Below are positions 50,375 through 61,815 of a stretch of 64,000 bases of DNA, piece by piece; position 1 is the stretch's first letter, and each line of letters starts with the position of its first letter. Under the pieces are notes generated by a model. It made no database searches. It was not told the DNA's origin and saw only the letters and a list, made by a program, of their open reading frames with translations. Both the position numbers and the translations under genes were made by a program. The DNA lies in assembly GCA_002786065.1 (NCBI GenBank), contig NHNY01000034.1, positions 124,001 through 188,000 of the forward strand, read 5' to 3'. The DNA is from Microcyclospora pomicola (lineage: Eukaryota > Ascomycota > Dothideomycetes > Capnodiales).

Positions 50375-51373
50375 GTGCTGATGTTGTTGTGACCGTGGCA
50401 GAGACTCTTGTCACTTATCTGCATGTCGAGTGGAAAAGAGCTGTCCAGAAAATCTCGACGTGTTTGACCGTGAATACTGCTCTGCCACCGCGGAGGGGTC
50501 AAATCTTCACATGCTGTTGATAGTGCCTTTTGCTCGTGACAACGGCCAGGGATAGGTTCAGGAGGAGCTCCCAGCTACATCGTATGCGCAGCAAGAAGAC
50601 CGCCTACCATCCTTCTCATGGCAGTATTCCAGAGCATGGTCACCCATTGCTGTGTATGCTTGTGCCATTCAGACTTGCGCAATCGCTCACGATCACCAGC
50701 GATACAAGGCAGGCATTGTGATTATTGACCGCCGACACCCACGCGGACGTCACATCGAGCAAGACTGTTTCAGTGTAAGATGTTGATAAGAGTTCGTATA
50801 TCTTCTCTAGGTCACCTACAGCTCGATTGATAGCCCGGGGGAAGCACTCAGTGGCTGACATAAGTCAGCTATAGTATCAGACCATATTATGGCTTTACGT
50901 CCAGCGGCAGTGGCCACTGGCAATAGTACTGTGGTGATGCAATGTGATGCACATTGTATCTTGTGGTAGACTGCACGTCGACACGGGGAGATGGGGACGG
51001 ACGTGAGGTTCGTATCAGGGGACAAAGTGAAGTCGAAGTCGCCCGCTGACCAAGAATGCGACCACATGGCGTGCTTTGCTGATCACATTCGCAAACATCA
51101 AGTAGCGACACAAATATACATCACGAAGATCATGTAACAAGAAGTGATGCCGAGCAGAATATAAGTACCTCCTCCACATATCTAAAGGCGTCTGCCCTTC
51201 CTCTTCTTTGTGCACTTTTTTCAATCCATCTTTGCAGCATCCAGCGTTTCCCACCAACTGTCTGGTAAGGCGGCTTGCATCGGCATAGAAGTACTACTCA
51301 TCCTGTAGGACAAACACCAACATCGCCACCCCAGCCATAAGATTTCTACACATACCAGGAACACTCAAGAACC
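50375..51373. promoter_or_regulatory. Divergent intergenic region upstream of CYS3
   Basis: 1 kb between the hypothetical gene (-) and cystathionine gamma-lyase (+). A TATA-like AATATAAG lies about 210 bp before the CYS3 start. No other element was recognised. Confidence 0.4.
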
Positions 51374-52594
51374 ATGCCGGCCTCCAACCACGCTTCTGCC
51401 GCAGGCCAGAGTTTTGGCCCCCGCGCAGTCCACGCCGGTGCAGCTCACGATCCTGTCACCGGCGCAGTCATCGCCCCGATCTCGTTGAGCACCACCTTCG
51501 CCCAGACGGCTCCAGCAGTCCCTGTAGGAGCGTACGAGTATGTTCGCTCCTCAAACCCCAACCGAGACAACTTCGAGGCCTCGATTGCCAGTCTCGAGAA
51601 TGCCAAATATGCCCTGGCCTTCTCCTCTGGATCGGCGACCACCGCCACCATCTTGCAAAGCCTCGCCGTCGGCAGCCATGTCGTGTCCATCTCCGACGTC
51701 TACGGTGGCACGCATCGCTACTTCACCAAGGTCGCTTCTGCCCACGGCGTCCGCGTCACTTTCACTCCGTCGATCGAGCAGGACATCAGCGGTCTGATCA
51801 CACCCGAGACCAAACTCATCTGGATTGAAACTCCATCCAATCCCACGCTCTCCTTGGTGGACATTCGCGCGATCGCTGATGTCGCGCACAATCACGGCAT
51901 CCATGTCGTGGTCGACAACACCTTTCTCTCGCCGTACATTCAGAACCCTCTAGACCATGGCGCGGACATCGTGGTCCACTCCGTCACCAAGTACATCAAC
52001 GGACACTCGGACGTCTGCATGGGCGTCGCTGCTTTGAACTCCGACGATCTCCACTCGCAGCTGAGGTTTTTACAAAACGCCATCGGGGCCGTTCCCTCAG
52101 CCTTTGACTGCTGGCTCGCTCACCGTGGATTAAAGACCCTGCACTTGAGAGCGCGCGAGTCGTCAAAGAACGCCGCTCTCGTAGCGGCGGCGCTCGAAGC
52201 CAGCCCGCTCGTTGTCTCCGTCAACTACCCTGGTCTCGCCTCGCACAAACAGCGCAAGGTGGCCATCAAGCAGCACCGTGACGGACTCGGCGGCGGGATG
52301 CTGTCGTTCCGCGTGCGAGGGGGCAAAGCTGCTGCCGAGCGCTTCTGTCAGGCGACTCGCGTCTTCACCCTCGCCGAGTCGTTGGGCGGTATTGAGTCGC
52401 TCGTCGAGCTTCCCGCGAGCATGACGCACGCAGGTATCCCGCAGGAACAGCGCGAGGCCTCGGGCGTGTTTGGCGACCTTGTGCGTGTGAGCTGCGGGAT
52501 CGAGGATGGTGATGATCTGGTGCAAGACGTGCTGCAAGCATTGGAGCAGATGGATGGCAGCGCGAAGCAGAACGGGACGAACGGAAGTGCATAG
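51374..52594 (+). CDS. CYS3: Cystathionine gamma-lyase
   Basis: A single exon of 406 residues, near the usual 390-400. The enzyme is PLP-dependent and cleaves cystathionine to cysteine, ammonia and 2-oxobutyrate in reverse transsulfuration. Family landmarks: the N-terminal SFGPRAVHAGAAHDPVTGAV, the tetramer/active-site arm YEYVRSSNPNRDNFEASIA, the PLP-stacking segment AFSSGSATTATILQSL, DVYGGTHRYF, the aspartate in VVVDNTFLSPYIQNP, and the Schiff-base lysine in VVHSVTKYINGHSDV. The C-terminal domain has SLGGIESLVELPASMTHAGI and LVRVSCGIEDGDDLVQD. Cystathionine gamma-synthase is a close relative, but the FxxxCWLAHRGLKTLHLR and SLGGIESL contexts favour the lyase. Convergent with PRP4. Confidence 0.93.
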   Translation: MPASNHASAAGQSFGPRAVHAGAAHDPVTGAVIAPISLSTTFAQTAPAVPVGAYEYVRSSNPNRDNFEASIASLENAKYALAFSSGSATTATILQSLAVGSHVVSISDVYGGTHRYFTKVASAHGVRVTFTPSIEQDISGLITPETKLIWIETPSNPTLSLVDIRAIADVAHNHGIHVVVDNTFLSPYIQNPLDHGADIVVHSVTKYINGHSDVCMGVAALNSDDLHSQLRFLQNAIGAVPSAFDCWLAHRGLKTLHLRARESSKNAALVAAALEASPLVVSVNYPGLASHKQRKVAIKQHRDGLGGGMLSFRVRGGKAAAERFCQATRVFTLAESLGGIESLVELPASMTHAGIPQEQREASGVFGDLVRVSCGIEDGDDLVQDVLQALEQMDGSAKQNGTNGSA

Positions 52595-52805
52595 ATTCTT
52601 ACATATAGAACTTGCTGCATCGATAGATAAATAGGACACTTCACGTACGACACGAATTTATGATGTTTTCATTGAAGTACTGCTTTCATACACGTTGTGT
52701 TCGAATAGGACCCTCGGTGGGATGCCCAGTGCAGCTTGCATCCAGCTGATGTACATAGTCCTCTCCAAGCCGTGCTCCCTGATCTGCAACTCCTGCAAAT
52801 GTCTC

Positions 52806-54592
52806 CTAGAGCGCCTCCATATCATCCCGAGCCCACAACTTGACGGTACGATCTCGTCCACAACTCGCGATCCATCGCGCATCACTGCTCACATCTGTCG
52901 CAAGGACCGTACCGTCGTGGCCGGTCAAGGACTTGCAGAGCGCCCAGTCATCGGCGGAGAAGATGTTGACAGCCTTGTCGAAGCCGCTGCTGATGAAGAA
53001 CGTGCCTGACTTCTTCGGGGTGGTGAGCGGAGTACCGGCGTCTTCTGTATCCGTATGCTTGTCGGCATCCCCGTTTGTCATGGCGATGTCTGACGAAGTT
53101 GGTGTCGCGCTGAGAGGCCCGTCGTTGCCTTTATACCACCTTAGGTCGGACACGCCACCACGATGGGCTCCAATGCTGGCGCTCTCGCGGATCGCGCGTA
53201 AGTCCCAGCATTTCGCGAATCCGTCCGCGCTGCCGGTCATGACCCGGAAACTGTCGGGACCCCAGTCCAATGCATGGATCGGGCCTACGTGAGTGTCGAG
53301 GATCATGGCCACTCGGCCGCTGCGGAGATCCCAAACCCTGCCAATGGAGTCGAGGCCTGCAGATGCGACCAGACTGCCGTCATTGTTGAAAGAGACCGTG
53401 TAGACTTCTTTCGAATGACCCTCCTGTAACATTAGTTCAGTCGTGGTCGCAACATCCCACAGGCGCCAAGTCGTGTCGTAGGAGGCTGAGGCGATGTACT
53501 TTCCTGATGGGTGAAACTCCGTGCGGCAAACACGCTGATTGTGGCCGGATAGCGTGGCTATGGGGGTGTCTTGGGTCAGAGACCAGAGGTGGATGTCGCC
53601 TTCACCGCCGGCCGATGCAAGGTTCACCGACTCTGGCTCTACTGATGAGCTTGGCAAAGTCGCGCCAGGACGCCATGATATGCCTCCAATCATCTGTCTA
53701 TGACCTCGCAAGACTTTTGTGGTTTCCAGATTGGGCACATCCAGCAATTTAATGCTGCCATTCCAGTCGCCGGCCGCCAAGTACTCGCCGTTTGGTGAGA
53801 ACCTCACGATGCTCATCGGCCGTTCGCTTGCGATCTGACTTCCGGCCAGCTCGAAGCCTCGCAATCTCTCCTTGACCTCCTTCCTGTGCTTGACGTGGGT
53901 CGACACTGGCATGGCACTCTCCCGTCTCTGGTATGCGAGTCTTCGTTTTGCTCTCGGGATTGAATACTCGGCCATGTCTCGTCGCGCAAGTAGCAGATCG
54001 TGTGTGCCCCTCGAGAAGAACTCGCCTTCTTCGTCATCGTCATCATCCTTCCCTCCCTCCTCATCTCGCATCTCCGTGTCTTCATCCTCGCCTTCGCCGA
54101 CAATTCCTCCGCCTTGAGCAGCATATAGCAGTGCGCGTAGTCTGTCACGTCTGTCCTCCGGCCGCTCGCCGAATAATGTGATAGGCTCACCCCTAGCTCG
54201 CAAGTCTGCGCGGACCCTCTTATCATCTGTAGGCACTGCGACTCGCGCTGCTTCTCTTCGTCGGGCAAACTCGGTGAGTAGGGTATTTGCTTGCTCGGAT
54301 GGGACAGCCGCGATCGACTCTAGAGACCCATTAGCTGAAGGTCTTACATCGTAAGAGCCAGAGCACTTCAGAAACTTACGGATACTGTTCAGATCTACAC
54401 TCTCGTCGACAGCCTGTTCCGTTCAACCATCAGCCCTCTGCCTGGTGCAGCCGTGACTCCTGCACGAAGTCTTCCATGCGCCGCCGCTCTCTCTGACCGG
54501 GAATGTGAACACAGCGCTTTCGTGGACACGGTGTGGGAGGGTGGTGGACTTACCTCGTCGACATATGCCTGCCGAGACGGGTGGACCGACAT
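52806..54592 (-). CDS. PRP4: U4/U6 snRNP splicing factor Prp4 (WD40)
   Basis: Three exons, 54592-54554, 54413-54380 (34 nt) and 54319-52806, give 528 residues. Prp4 is a core protein of the U4/U6.U5 tri-snRNP that binds Prp3 and is needed for spliceosome assembly. Exon 1 encodes MSVHPSRQAYVDE; exon 2 AVDESVDLNSI; exon 3 continues with the PRP4-like (SFM) motif VPTDDKRVRADLRARGEPIT and LFGERPEDRRDRLR. An acidic linker follows. The C-terminal two-thirds is a seven-bladed WD40 propeller, with repeats such as IKLLDV, IHLWSL, WRLWDV, GRVWDL, AKCWDL and VKLWARDD. Introns are 140 and 60 nt with GTAAGT donors. Divergent from the phosphatase gene across 269 bp. Confidence 0.93.
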
Positions 54593-54861
54593 GATATCAA
54601 TGTGATGCTGGTTTTAAATCGTTGGAATGATGCCAAACATTACGGCATACCAACCATACACGAGTGTTGTGCCAGTGACTTCATACCTATGATCTTCAGT
54701 CGCCTTCAGACAGCGCGCGATGGTCCAAGCGCAGACGATTTTCATCACGAAGTCTCCCAACAAACGATCGTTGAAACGTCACCGGTAGTTCCTCTAGGGA
54801 TCCATACCTTTTATTATTACTCCCGTTTCAAGCTCACCATATCTCTCCCTCGCGCCAACTC
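54593..54861. promoter_or_regulatory. Divergent promoter region PRP4 / PTC7
   Basis: 269 bp between two divergent ATGs, so both promoters overlap closely. No specific element was recognised. Confidence 0.5.
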
Positions 54862-56231
54862 ATGATTCTCCTGGCCTCTCTTCTCCTTGTCCCTGCGATT
54901 TATATTTCACAATGCCACTATGATGTAACGTCTTTCAAGACTGTACCCGCTTACTGCATTCTTCCCATCAACTCTACCTCTGTGGCCATGTCCGTGACCT
55001 CGATATCAAACCCTCTGTTCAATAATTCGTTACTGCTCAAAATTGCTGCTCCTCTGCGATCCTGGACATTACAAGACTACATGCCGTACAAGCAATCGCA
55101 ACGGGCGTACGCCAGCAGCACAGGCGCATTCACATATCGGTTGGCAGCTGCTTCCATCGGCAAAGCCACGCCTCCGCGACAACCACAAATCGGGAGGGAC
55201 TACTGGAACTACGCGTCGACGCAGGCATCCGCAACGCCGCCTTACCTCCGGTCATCGAAGAAAGAGTCGGGCGAGGACGCGTTCTTTGCTGCTACTGTGG
55301 GAGGGAGCGCAAATCATGTCGCGTTTGGAGTCGCAGATGGTGTCGGAGGGTGGCAAGAGTCAGGAGTGGACCCGTCGGTCTTCAGCAATGGTCTGTGTGG
55401 GTTGATGGCTGGAACAGCGTACGCGCACGAAGGGCTGGCGGAAGGCAAGAATGTGCGTCCTCGGTCGCTTTTACAAACAGCTTACGATGCGGTCATCGCA
55501 AATCCGCGGATATTGGCCGGCGGATGTACAGCTAGTCTAGCAGTCGTGGATGCTGAAGGCGGGATGGAGACAGCAAAGTAAGCGGATGGAGATGCTGATG
55601 TAACTGCATGGGATCAGAACATCTGAGACTAATTTATCCCAGCCTAGGTGATTCTGGATTTCTCATCATTGGACCTGGCAAAGTCACCCATCGTTCCGAG
55701 AGCCAGACACATGCATTCAACACTCCCTATCAAATGTCGAAGGTTCCAACGAAAATGCAAGCTCAACACGCCATCTTTGGTGGCTCGACGCATTTCTCAG
55801 AGACCCCCAAGCACGCAGACGTCGAGAACCATCGTCTCAATCATGGAGACATTGTGCTTTTCGCAACAGATGGAGTATGGGACAATCTAAGTGCGCAGGA
55901 TACATTGGGCATTGTCACAAAAATCATGGAAGAGAAGGGATTCTGGTCGAGATCAGGAGGAGCCACAGTGCTCAATGCGACACTAGTGGAGGCGATACCA
56001 GAGAAGATAGACGACTCGATTGCAGACTCATTCCTTCCGGGTCTACTTGCCAGGGCAGTCATGCGTGAAGCGAAGGTCGCCGGTCTGGATCATAGAAGGA
56101 ACGGCCCTTTTGCGAAAGAAGTCAAGCGATACTATCCTGGTGAGGCCTGGAGAGGAGGGAAACCAGATGATATCGCGGTGGTTGCATGTGTAGCGGTGAA
56201 AGGAAGCCAACCTGTAAAAGCGAAACTCTGA
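54862..56231 (+). CDS. PTC7: PP2C-type protein phosphatase, Ptc7-like
   Basis: Two exons, 54862-55577 and 55643-56231 (65-nt intron, donor GTAAGC), give 434 residues from the first ATG. Ptc7 is a Mn/Mg-dependent serine/threonine phosphatase acting in mitochondria (coenzyme Q synthesis) in yeast. Metal-binding aspartates are in KESGEDAFFAATVG, FGVADGVGGWQESG, ATDGVWDNLSAQD and GKPDDIAVVACVAV; the splice join rebuilds ANLGDSGFLIIG. The N-terminus has a hydrophobic stretch (LLASLLLVPAIYI), while from Met43 (54988) the sequence becomes basic and amphipathic and fits a mitochondrial presequence. The two possible starts would give different targeting; I list the longer form. A trinucleotide microsatellite lies in the presumed 3' UTR. 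Confidence 0.87.
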
Positions 56232-56842
56232 TATCGATGTCACAAATGATACATCTCAAGCCGGGAGCGATTAGGGCCAACCGGTTTACTACGACGCCCA
56301 CTTCACTTGGTCCTCCTGGGTATACCACACGAACAACAACTCCAACAACAACAACAACGACGACGACGACATTATTGTACTGCTTTGAGTCTGCCACAGA
56401 GCATCCTTCGGGCGACACTCGTGCTGGATCAATAGCATGCCTTATCGGTTGCAACATAATACTCTACGCTTGATCATATATACCCTCTCCCATCGGACCA
56501 AGCCGAACCGTTCTACGACCCATTGTACTGGTAACAAGATTCACTGCCAAATTGACACAAATCCCACCAAGTATATATACAATCCGGCACATATTTCCGG
56601 GAGTTCACTATGGCGGAGACATTCACAGATTGTCATGTGAACAAATGCGCGTTCATATGCCTCGCGCTTGAGCTGGTCTCGAGAAAGCAATCTTCACGTG
56701 TTCATCGCTACTTTGGTCACTTCCAGCATACCATAGCGTATAATAAGTTTCCTCCAGACACACTCCACACTTTTCGTGTCCTCGAGGCTTGTATAGACTC
56801 AGCTACCAACAGCACATTCATACAGCATATCGAGTCCTCAAC
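56232..56842. other. Intergenic region with microsatellite
   Basis: 0.6 kb between the phosphatase and the esterase gene. It carries an AAC/GAC trinucleotide repeat (56342-56370) and, further on, the leader of the esterase gene. No gene was recognised. Confidence 0.5.
56342..56370 (+). repeat. Compound AAC/GAC trinucleotide microsatellite
   Basis: A run of ACA-type triplets passes directly into a run of CGA-type triplets, about 29 bases in all, just downstream of the phosphatase stop. Length variation between strains is likely. Confidence 0.75.
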
Positions 56843-58538
56843 ATGATTGCCAAAGCATTCTTGCCTGTGGGCATGCTCTTCCTGCTCACTTTGGTGCACG
56901 CTCTCGATTGTTCACTGTCGGCATTCCGCGACATGCTTCCTGCACAAGCCACAGTTACATCTGTACGTCGTGTGGAGGACGCTGGAACGTTCGAGGTTCC
57001 CGCCGGCAACATCCTTTATCCAACATCTCCGACTGGGCTTCGTGCTCTATGCGCCGTCGAAATCAAGGTCACTTCCAGCTCTTCGTCTGCTTACAGTTTC
57101 GGCCTGTTTCTTCCGGACCAGTGGAACTCTCGCTTCCTTGCAGTCGGCAATGGTGGCTTCGGAGGGGGCATCAATTGGCTTGATATGGGTGCTGGAGTCG
57201 CATACTATGGCTTCGCAGTCATGTCGACTGATACTGGACACAACAGCTCGATAGGAGACGCCACTTGGGCTCTCGATCAGCCACAGAAGCAACTCGATTG
57301 GGGCTATCGTGCTATGCAGGGCTCTGTCGCACTGGCGAGACATATTGTCCACCTCTATTTCGGCAGCAGTGTGAAGTACAGCTATTACAGTGGCTGCTCA
57401 ACCGGTGGGAGGCAAGGTCTGATGGAAGCTCAAAGATTCCCAGATGACTTTGATGGTCTTCTGGTTGGCGCGCCTGCATGGTGGACGACTCACCTACAAC
57501 CTTGGGCCCTCAAGATGGGGCTTTACAATTATCCGACGACATCTCCTGGCCATATTCCTGTAGAGCTATTCCCAGTCATTGCTGCAGCGATACACAAGCA
57601 GTGTGATCAACAAGATGGCCTGGTCGATAACATCATATCAAACCCCGACCAGTGCGACGTCTGCCTGCAACAGTTGCTATGCGGTCTCTACGTAACAGAC
57701 CGAGCAGAGTCGGCATGCCTGACCGCTGCGCAGATCGACATTTTGCAAAAGATATATAGTGATTACGTTGGGGCAAACCAGTAAGTTTGTGCTGCCTTCC
57801 TATACTACATTGCACTAACAACAGTACAGCGAATTTGTCGGGCCTCGTCTCCAGTATGGCAGCGAGGATCAGTGGCCGGTACTTCTAGGTGGCGACAAGC
57901 CCAACTCCCTTGGCACGGAGTACATCCAGATGTTCCTGCTCAACAATAGTAATTAGGATTTCACAACCTACAATGACTCACTCGTCGACCTTGCCGATCG
58001 ACTTGACCCGGGCGAGGCCGATGCGAGCAACTTCGATCTTTCTGCTCTCCACCAGAGCGGCGGCAAGATTCTGCACTACCATGGCCTCGCGGATGGTCTC
58101 ATCCCTGCCGGCTTCAGCGAGTACTTCTACAACCGTGTCAACGCCACGATGCAGCAGAAGAATGTCGAGCTCGATCCCTGGTATCGCCTCTTCCTCGTCC
58201 CCGGCATGCAGCACTGCGCCGGTACCGCATCTACCGTCGACGCGCCATGGTATTTCGCCGGTGCCAACCAGGCCGGCGCCCTTGGTGCTGATATATCTGG
58301 CGTGCCCGGTTTCCGTGATGCACAGCACGACGCCTTGCTTGCGTTGATGGAATGGACGGAGAAAGGTATTGCCCCAGATCAAATCGTCGCGACCAAATAT
58401 GCGGATGAAACTGCAGTCAACGAGCAAGGAGGTCAGGTGCTCAGGCAGAGGCCGCTGTGTCCATACCCCAAGCATGCCAAGTACCGTGGTACCGGCGATG
58501 CAAACGATGCCGCATCTTGGGCCTGCACGCTGTCGTAG
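56843..58538 (+). pseudogene. Tannase/feruloyl esterase family gene with one in-frame stop
   Basis: Two exons, 56843-57780 and 57830-58538 (49-nt intron), would encode 548 codons, but codon 355 (57954-57956) is TAG. A signal peptide is clear (MIAKAFLPVGMLFLLTLVHA). The catalytic serine is in YYSGCSTGGRQG (Ser186). After the stop the frame stays intact for about 190 codons, with the catalytic aspartate in HYHGLADGLIPAG and histidine in LVPGMQHCAG, the CS-D-HC arrangement of this family. Such secreted enzymes cleave ester bonds in tannins or hemicellulose ferulates. Relatives usually have a tryptophan at the stop position (W-D-F/Y), so TGG to TAG is the simplest history. A terminated product of 354 residues would lack Asp and His and should be inactive. 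No intron could remove the stop in frame. Confidence 0.85.
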
Positions 58539-58977
58539 GTTGAAGTTGGTGTGGCGATGATAGGCTATACAAGCGAAGCATCAGTGACCGCGATACACGT
58601 AGTAAGGACATGGATCTCTATTGCGTTCTGGTGGTCTGGATCGTTTGGCACAGAAGGATACGCAGGTGTCTGTGACCTACAAAGCCTTTTAAGATGATTA
58701 ACTCAGTAGTCAAGACATCTACAATTCTCAGACCAAGCCGTTTCACTATGATACCGTAATACCGTGCTGATGATCGTTCTTCTGTTCGTACCACAGTTTG
58801 TAGGCCTGGAGGAACCCTCACAAACTTCCGCATGTGATCATTCAGCAACGGCAAGCGTGCCTGGAAAACGAAGATCTCGAATGAAAAACGATTTCAACGA
58901 TGTTTGAACGGGAAACCATATACCGTGGACCGAACGATGTTATATACAAAAGAAGTGTGGCCCTACAGCTCATGACT
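58539..58977. other. Convergent intergenic stretch
   Basis: 0.44 kb between the esterase gene end (+) and the complex I subunit end (-). No gene was recognised. Confidence 0.5.
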
Positions 58978-59749
58978 CTATGCTGACTGCACCGCCGGCG
59001 GGTTCTTCACCAATGGCTTGAATGGCTGCTCTCGCGGGACCGTGTTGGTGCGCAATTGCTCCAGCTTCTTCTCGTTCGCCTCAAACGCCTCCTTCTCGAA
59101 CTTGGCAATCGCCTCGTCGATATTGACGTGGCCTTGCCCAGCGGGCACGTTCCATGGACATCCACCGTTGAGCTGCCTGTTGGAACGTGTGTCAGCATAT
59201 CTCTCATTCCGCGTGGAATGACTCCCGTTCCAGCTCGAGCTAAATGAGCATCGCATAAATTATGGAGATCACGTACTCTGGAAACTTCAGGTCTACCGTC
59301 CTTGCCTTGCGATCTGTCTCGCCGATGAACAGCACCCGGTCATTGCCGGCCTGCTCCACAGCGTGGGTGTGTAGGTCGTTCCGCTCCGCCCATTTCGTCG
59401 CGTAGCTTTCGTAGGTCTCCGTGATCTTGCGCGTGAAGTATGGGAGGTCGTCGCCGCCGGAGGTGAGACGGTAGGCGGCTATCGAGACGGGAAGCGCAGC
59501 GAGGCCGATGTAGAAGCCGGCCTGATCTCACTAGGTCAGCTTGGTGTATCCCGTAAAGCTCGTTGTGCCTATGCCCGGTATGTCGAGCATGGGTTTACGT
59601 ACGCCGAAGGACTCTGTCGCAGGCCCAGCATGGCTATCATGGGCGCCGTGGGAGTGGGAGTCGTGCGACTCGTAGCGGCGTGTGGCTCGCGCGGTCTGGG
59701 GCCGGAGCCGGCGAGCGGATCTCAGCGCTGTTCTCTGAGCAGACTGCAT
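58978..59749 (-). CDS. nuo17.8: NADH:ubiquinone oxidoreductase 17.8 kDa subunit
   Basis: Three exons, 59749-59603, 59521-59277 and 59176-58978, give 196 residues. It is an accessory subunit of mitochondrial complex I first described in Neurospora. The N-terminus is an Arg/Ala/Ser-rich mitochondrial presequence (ALRSARRLRPQTARATRR). A His/Ser-rich stretch leads to ATESFGAGFYIGLAALPV, a single membrane helix rebuilt across the first intron, then LPYFTRKITETYESYATKW, and the C-terminal LNGGCPWNVPAGQGHVNIDE and an acidic/charged helix. Introns of 81 and 100 nt both have GTACGT donors. The frame is kept through both joins, which supports the model. Confidence 0.87.
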
Positions 59750-60347
59750 ACTTGCGAGCAGTCCAATGGCTGATGTACAAGGAGTGAAATGTGTTGCGGT
59801 GCTGTAGCAAGAGGTGTTGCTGAGGTTCGACATGGAGCGGGACATGCCGACGGAGCTCCACACATTCTCACAACTTCACTCTTCTCGTGGCTCCACGCGA
59901 TGCTCTCGAGACCCGTATATGAGCAGAAGAATGAGACAGACATTATGAAAGTGGAAACGCAGTTTCTGATTGAGTGATTTGTCTGTTGCTATCGTAGGTT
60001 GGGTTATCGTCATTGCCATGATTTCTTCTACACCCACTGGTTGAGCTGGGTACCGTTGACTCGTTTGATTGAGTTGGTTATGCTTCCGTTTCCTAGAATT
60101 GAGTTGTCATACTTTAGTCCGCCCTTGAGTCGTGTATCCTTCGCTACCATAGTTGATGGTTTGCACGGCATTGGTTTGATATCTGCCAAGTCGATGAGAG
60201 AAAAGAGTAGCCCTATGTTGGGATGAGCGCCGTGCCGGTAATGTGATCACTTGAGAGATGATCATCAGCTTATGTCATCGGCAGATCTCGTCTGAGTTCT
60301 CAGGTCACTCACCTCTTATGAGTATGCAGGCCATCCTTGAAGTGCAT
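59750..60347. other. Intergenic stretch, no gene recognised
   Basis: 0.6 kb between two minus-strand genes; it holds the promoter of the complex I subunit gene. A longer frame upstream of its ATG (to 59863) has no support. Confidence 0.45.
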
Positions 60348-60823
60348 TCAATCGAGCGAAGGGTACTTGATCTTCTTTGACTTCTTGGACGGGGTCGACT
60401 CCTCATCCTCATCTCCTTCCATGTCTTCGGCGCCTGTATCGCTGTCAGTTCTTGCGACCGGTGCCAGAAGTACGCGTTAGACTCACTGCGCTTCTCCTTC
60501 TTGATGGAGACCTTGGTCTTCGGGGTCGGCGTGGTTAGTGGGTCGTCGCCACCCATCGCAGCATGGTCAACACTCACGGCCACAGCATCCAGCCTAGTTG
60601 GAGTCTTCTGAGGAGAGGTCTTGCCAACGCTTGCGGCAATCTCATCAGCGCGCTTCTTGACTGCACGGAACTGATGCTGGAAGGCGGCGGTGCCGCGTGT
60701 GCCGTTGGTGGTCTCGGACATCATCTTGTAGTGCGCGGCGCCAAGTTTGACGCCGGACTGGCCCATCGCGAATAACACGATGGCCATCGTCTCAGCGTCG
60801 AACGTCTGCTCCTTAGGTGGCAT
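60348..60823 (-). CDS. Small basic protein, probably nuclear, function unknown
   Basis: Two exons, 60823-60487 and 60433-60348 (53-nt intron, donor GTGAGT, branch CTGAC), give 140 residues. The start is ATG 60823 (MPPKEQTFDAETMAIVLF). The first 65 residues form a short helical domain (MGQSGVKLGAAHYKMMSETT, FQHQFRAVKKRADEI) of a kind found in small fungal nuclear proteins, loosely Myb/SANT-like in spacing. The rest is basic and low-complexity with TPTPKTK and IKKEKRS, an acidic patch (EGDEDEES) and a terminal PSKKSKKIKYPS that could be a nuclear localisation signal. I do not recognise a named family. A DNA- or chromatin-binding role is inference only. Confidence 0.7.
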
Positions 60824-61815
60824 CTTTGATGCCGTTGTGTAGTACTGCGACAATGTCAGTAAAGGACTATGCTCCGACCGATCTCACAGCAGAAGTCCGG
60901 TACCAGGTATGGCAGAGTGCAGATCAGGTATGGCGGAAAGTGAAGCAGTAGTGATGGCAGTCGACACAGTGGGAAGTGAAGCGCTAGGTGCGTTGGTAGG
61001 TATGGCACTGCCAGAAGACGAGATTGATCTGAAAAGAGACTGATGGTCCCGAATGCTGATGGTCCAGGAGGCTGGCTTGCAGAGCGTGGATGGAAGCGTG
61101 TGTTGAAGTACGAGACGTTCATGGAAAGTCTCAGCTTTTCATGCACGCCCTGGACAACGACTGAACGCCGCCACGGATAGCTGTCTCAGTGTGGCAAACT
61201 TCACTTTCACATGCAAGACGTGTGTCAGCTCTACGAAACGATCCCAGGCCTGTACATCGGAGACATCACTCGGTCATGAGTGGACATCCCGTCCTTGCGA
61301 AGTCTCACCTTCACTTGGACTTGCCTGTCTTCTTATGCAGCTTCGCTTATCTTGGACGTGTATATACCACGTTCTTCATAATTTCGACTTGCGTTGGGAA
61401 CAGGTTTGTCAAGCCTGAGCTGTATTGGCGGGTAGTGATATTCAAGTCGCATACTACAGGCTCTTATGCAAGTGACAACCCTTCTTCACTGTTGGTGAGC
61501 ATCATTGAGCAGCTTGTAATAGAACAACATGCGTATAATGTTGCTTAAACAGTTGTCGCGAGCCATTCAGGATAGAATTGACTGAGGCACTCAAGATCGA
61601 ACGAGTACAAACGTGGCGAATGGTTTCACAACATCCTGTTGCTACCATTGGCCATTAGATTCAGGGATGAGAACGTGTATATCATAACTCACTGGGCAAA
61701 CACACAGTCAGCGTTATATGCTTGTACATCGTATATAAACACTTTGATCGCAAGCAACCTATTCCAGACGCCACGCTCGAACGCTTTCAAAGCAAAACAT
61801 GGCAGAGATACCAGC
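60824..61815. other. Intergenic stretch, no gene recognised
   Basis: 1 kb between two minus-strand genes (upstream of the small basic protein, downstream of RPF2). Frames such as 61189-61548 (+) have no motif. Confidence 0.45.

Noticed and set aside
49604-50392. 262-codon plus-strand frame opposite the orphan gene
   Set aside because: Acidic, low-diversity sequence typical of antisense frames; kept only as an alternative in the findings.
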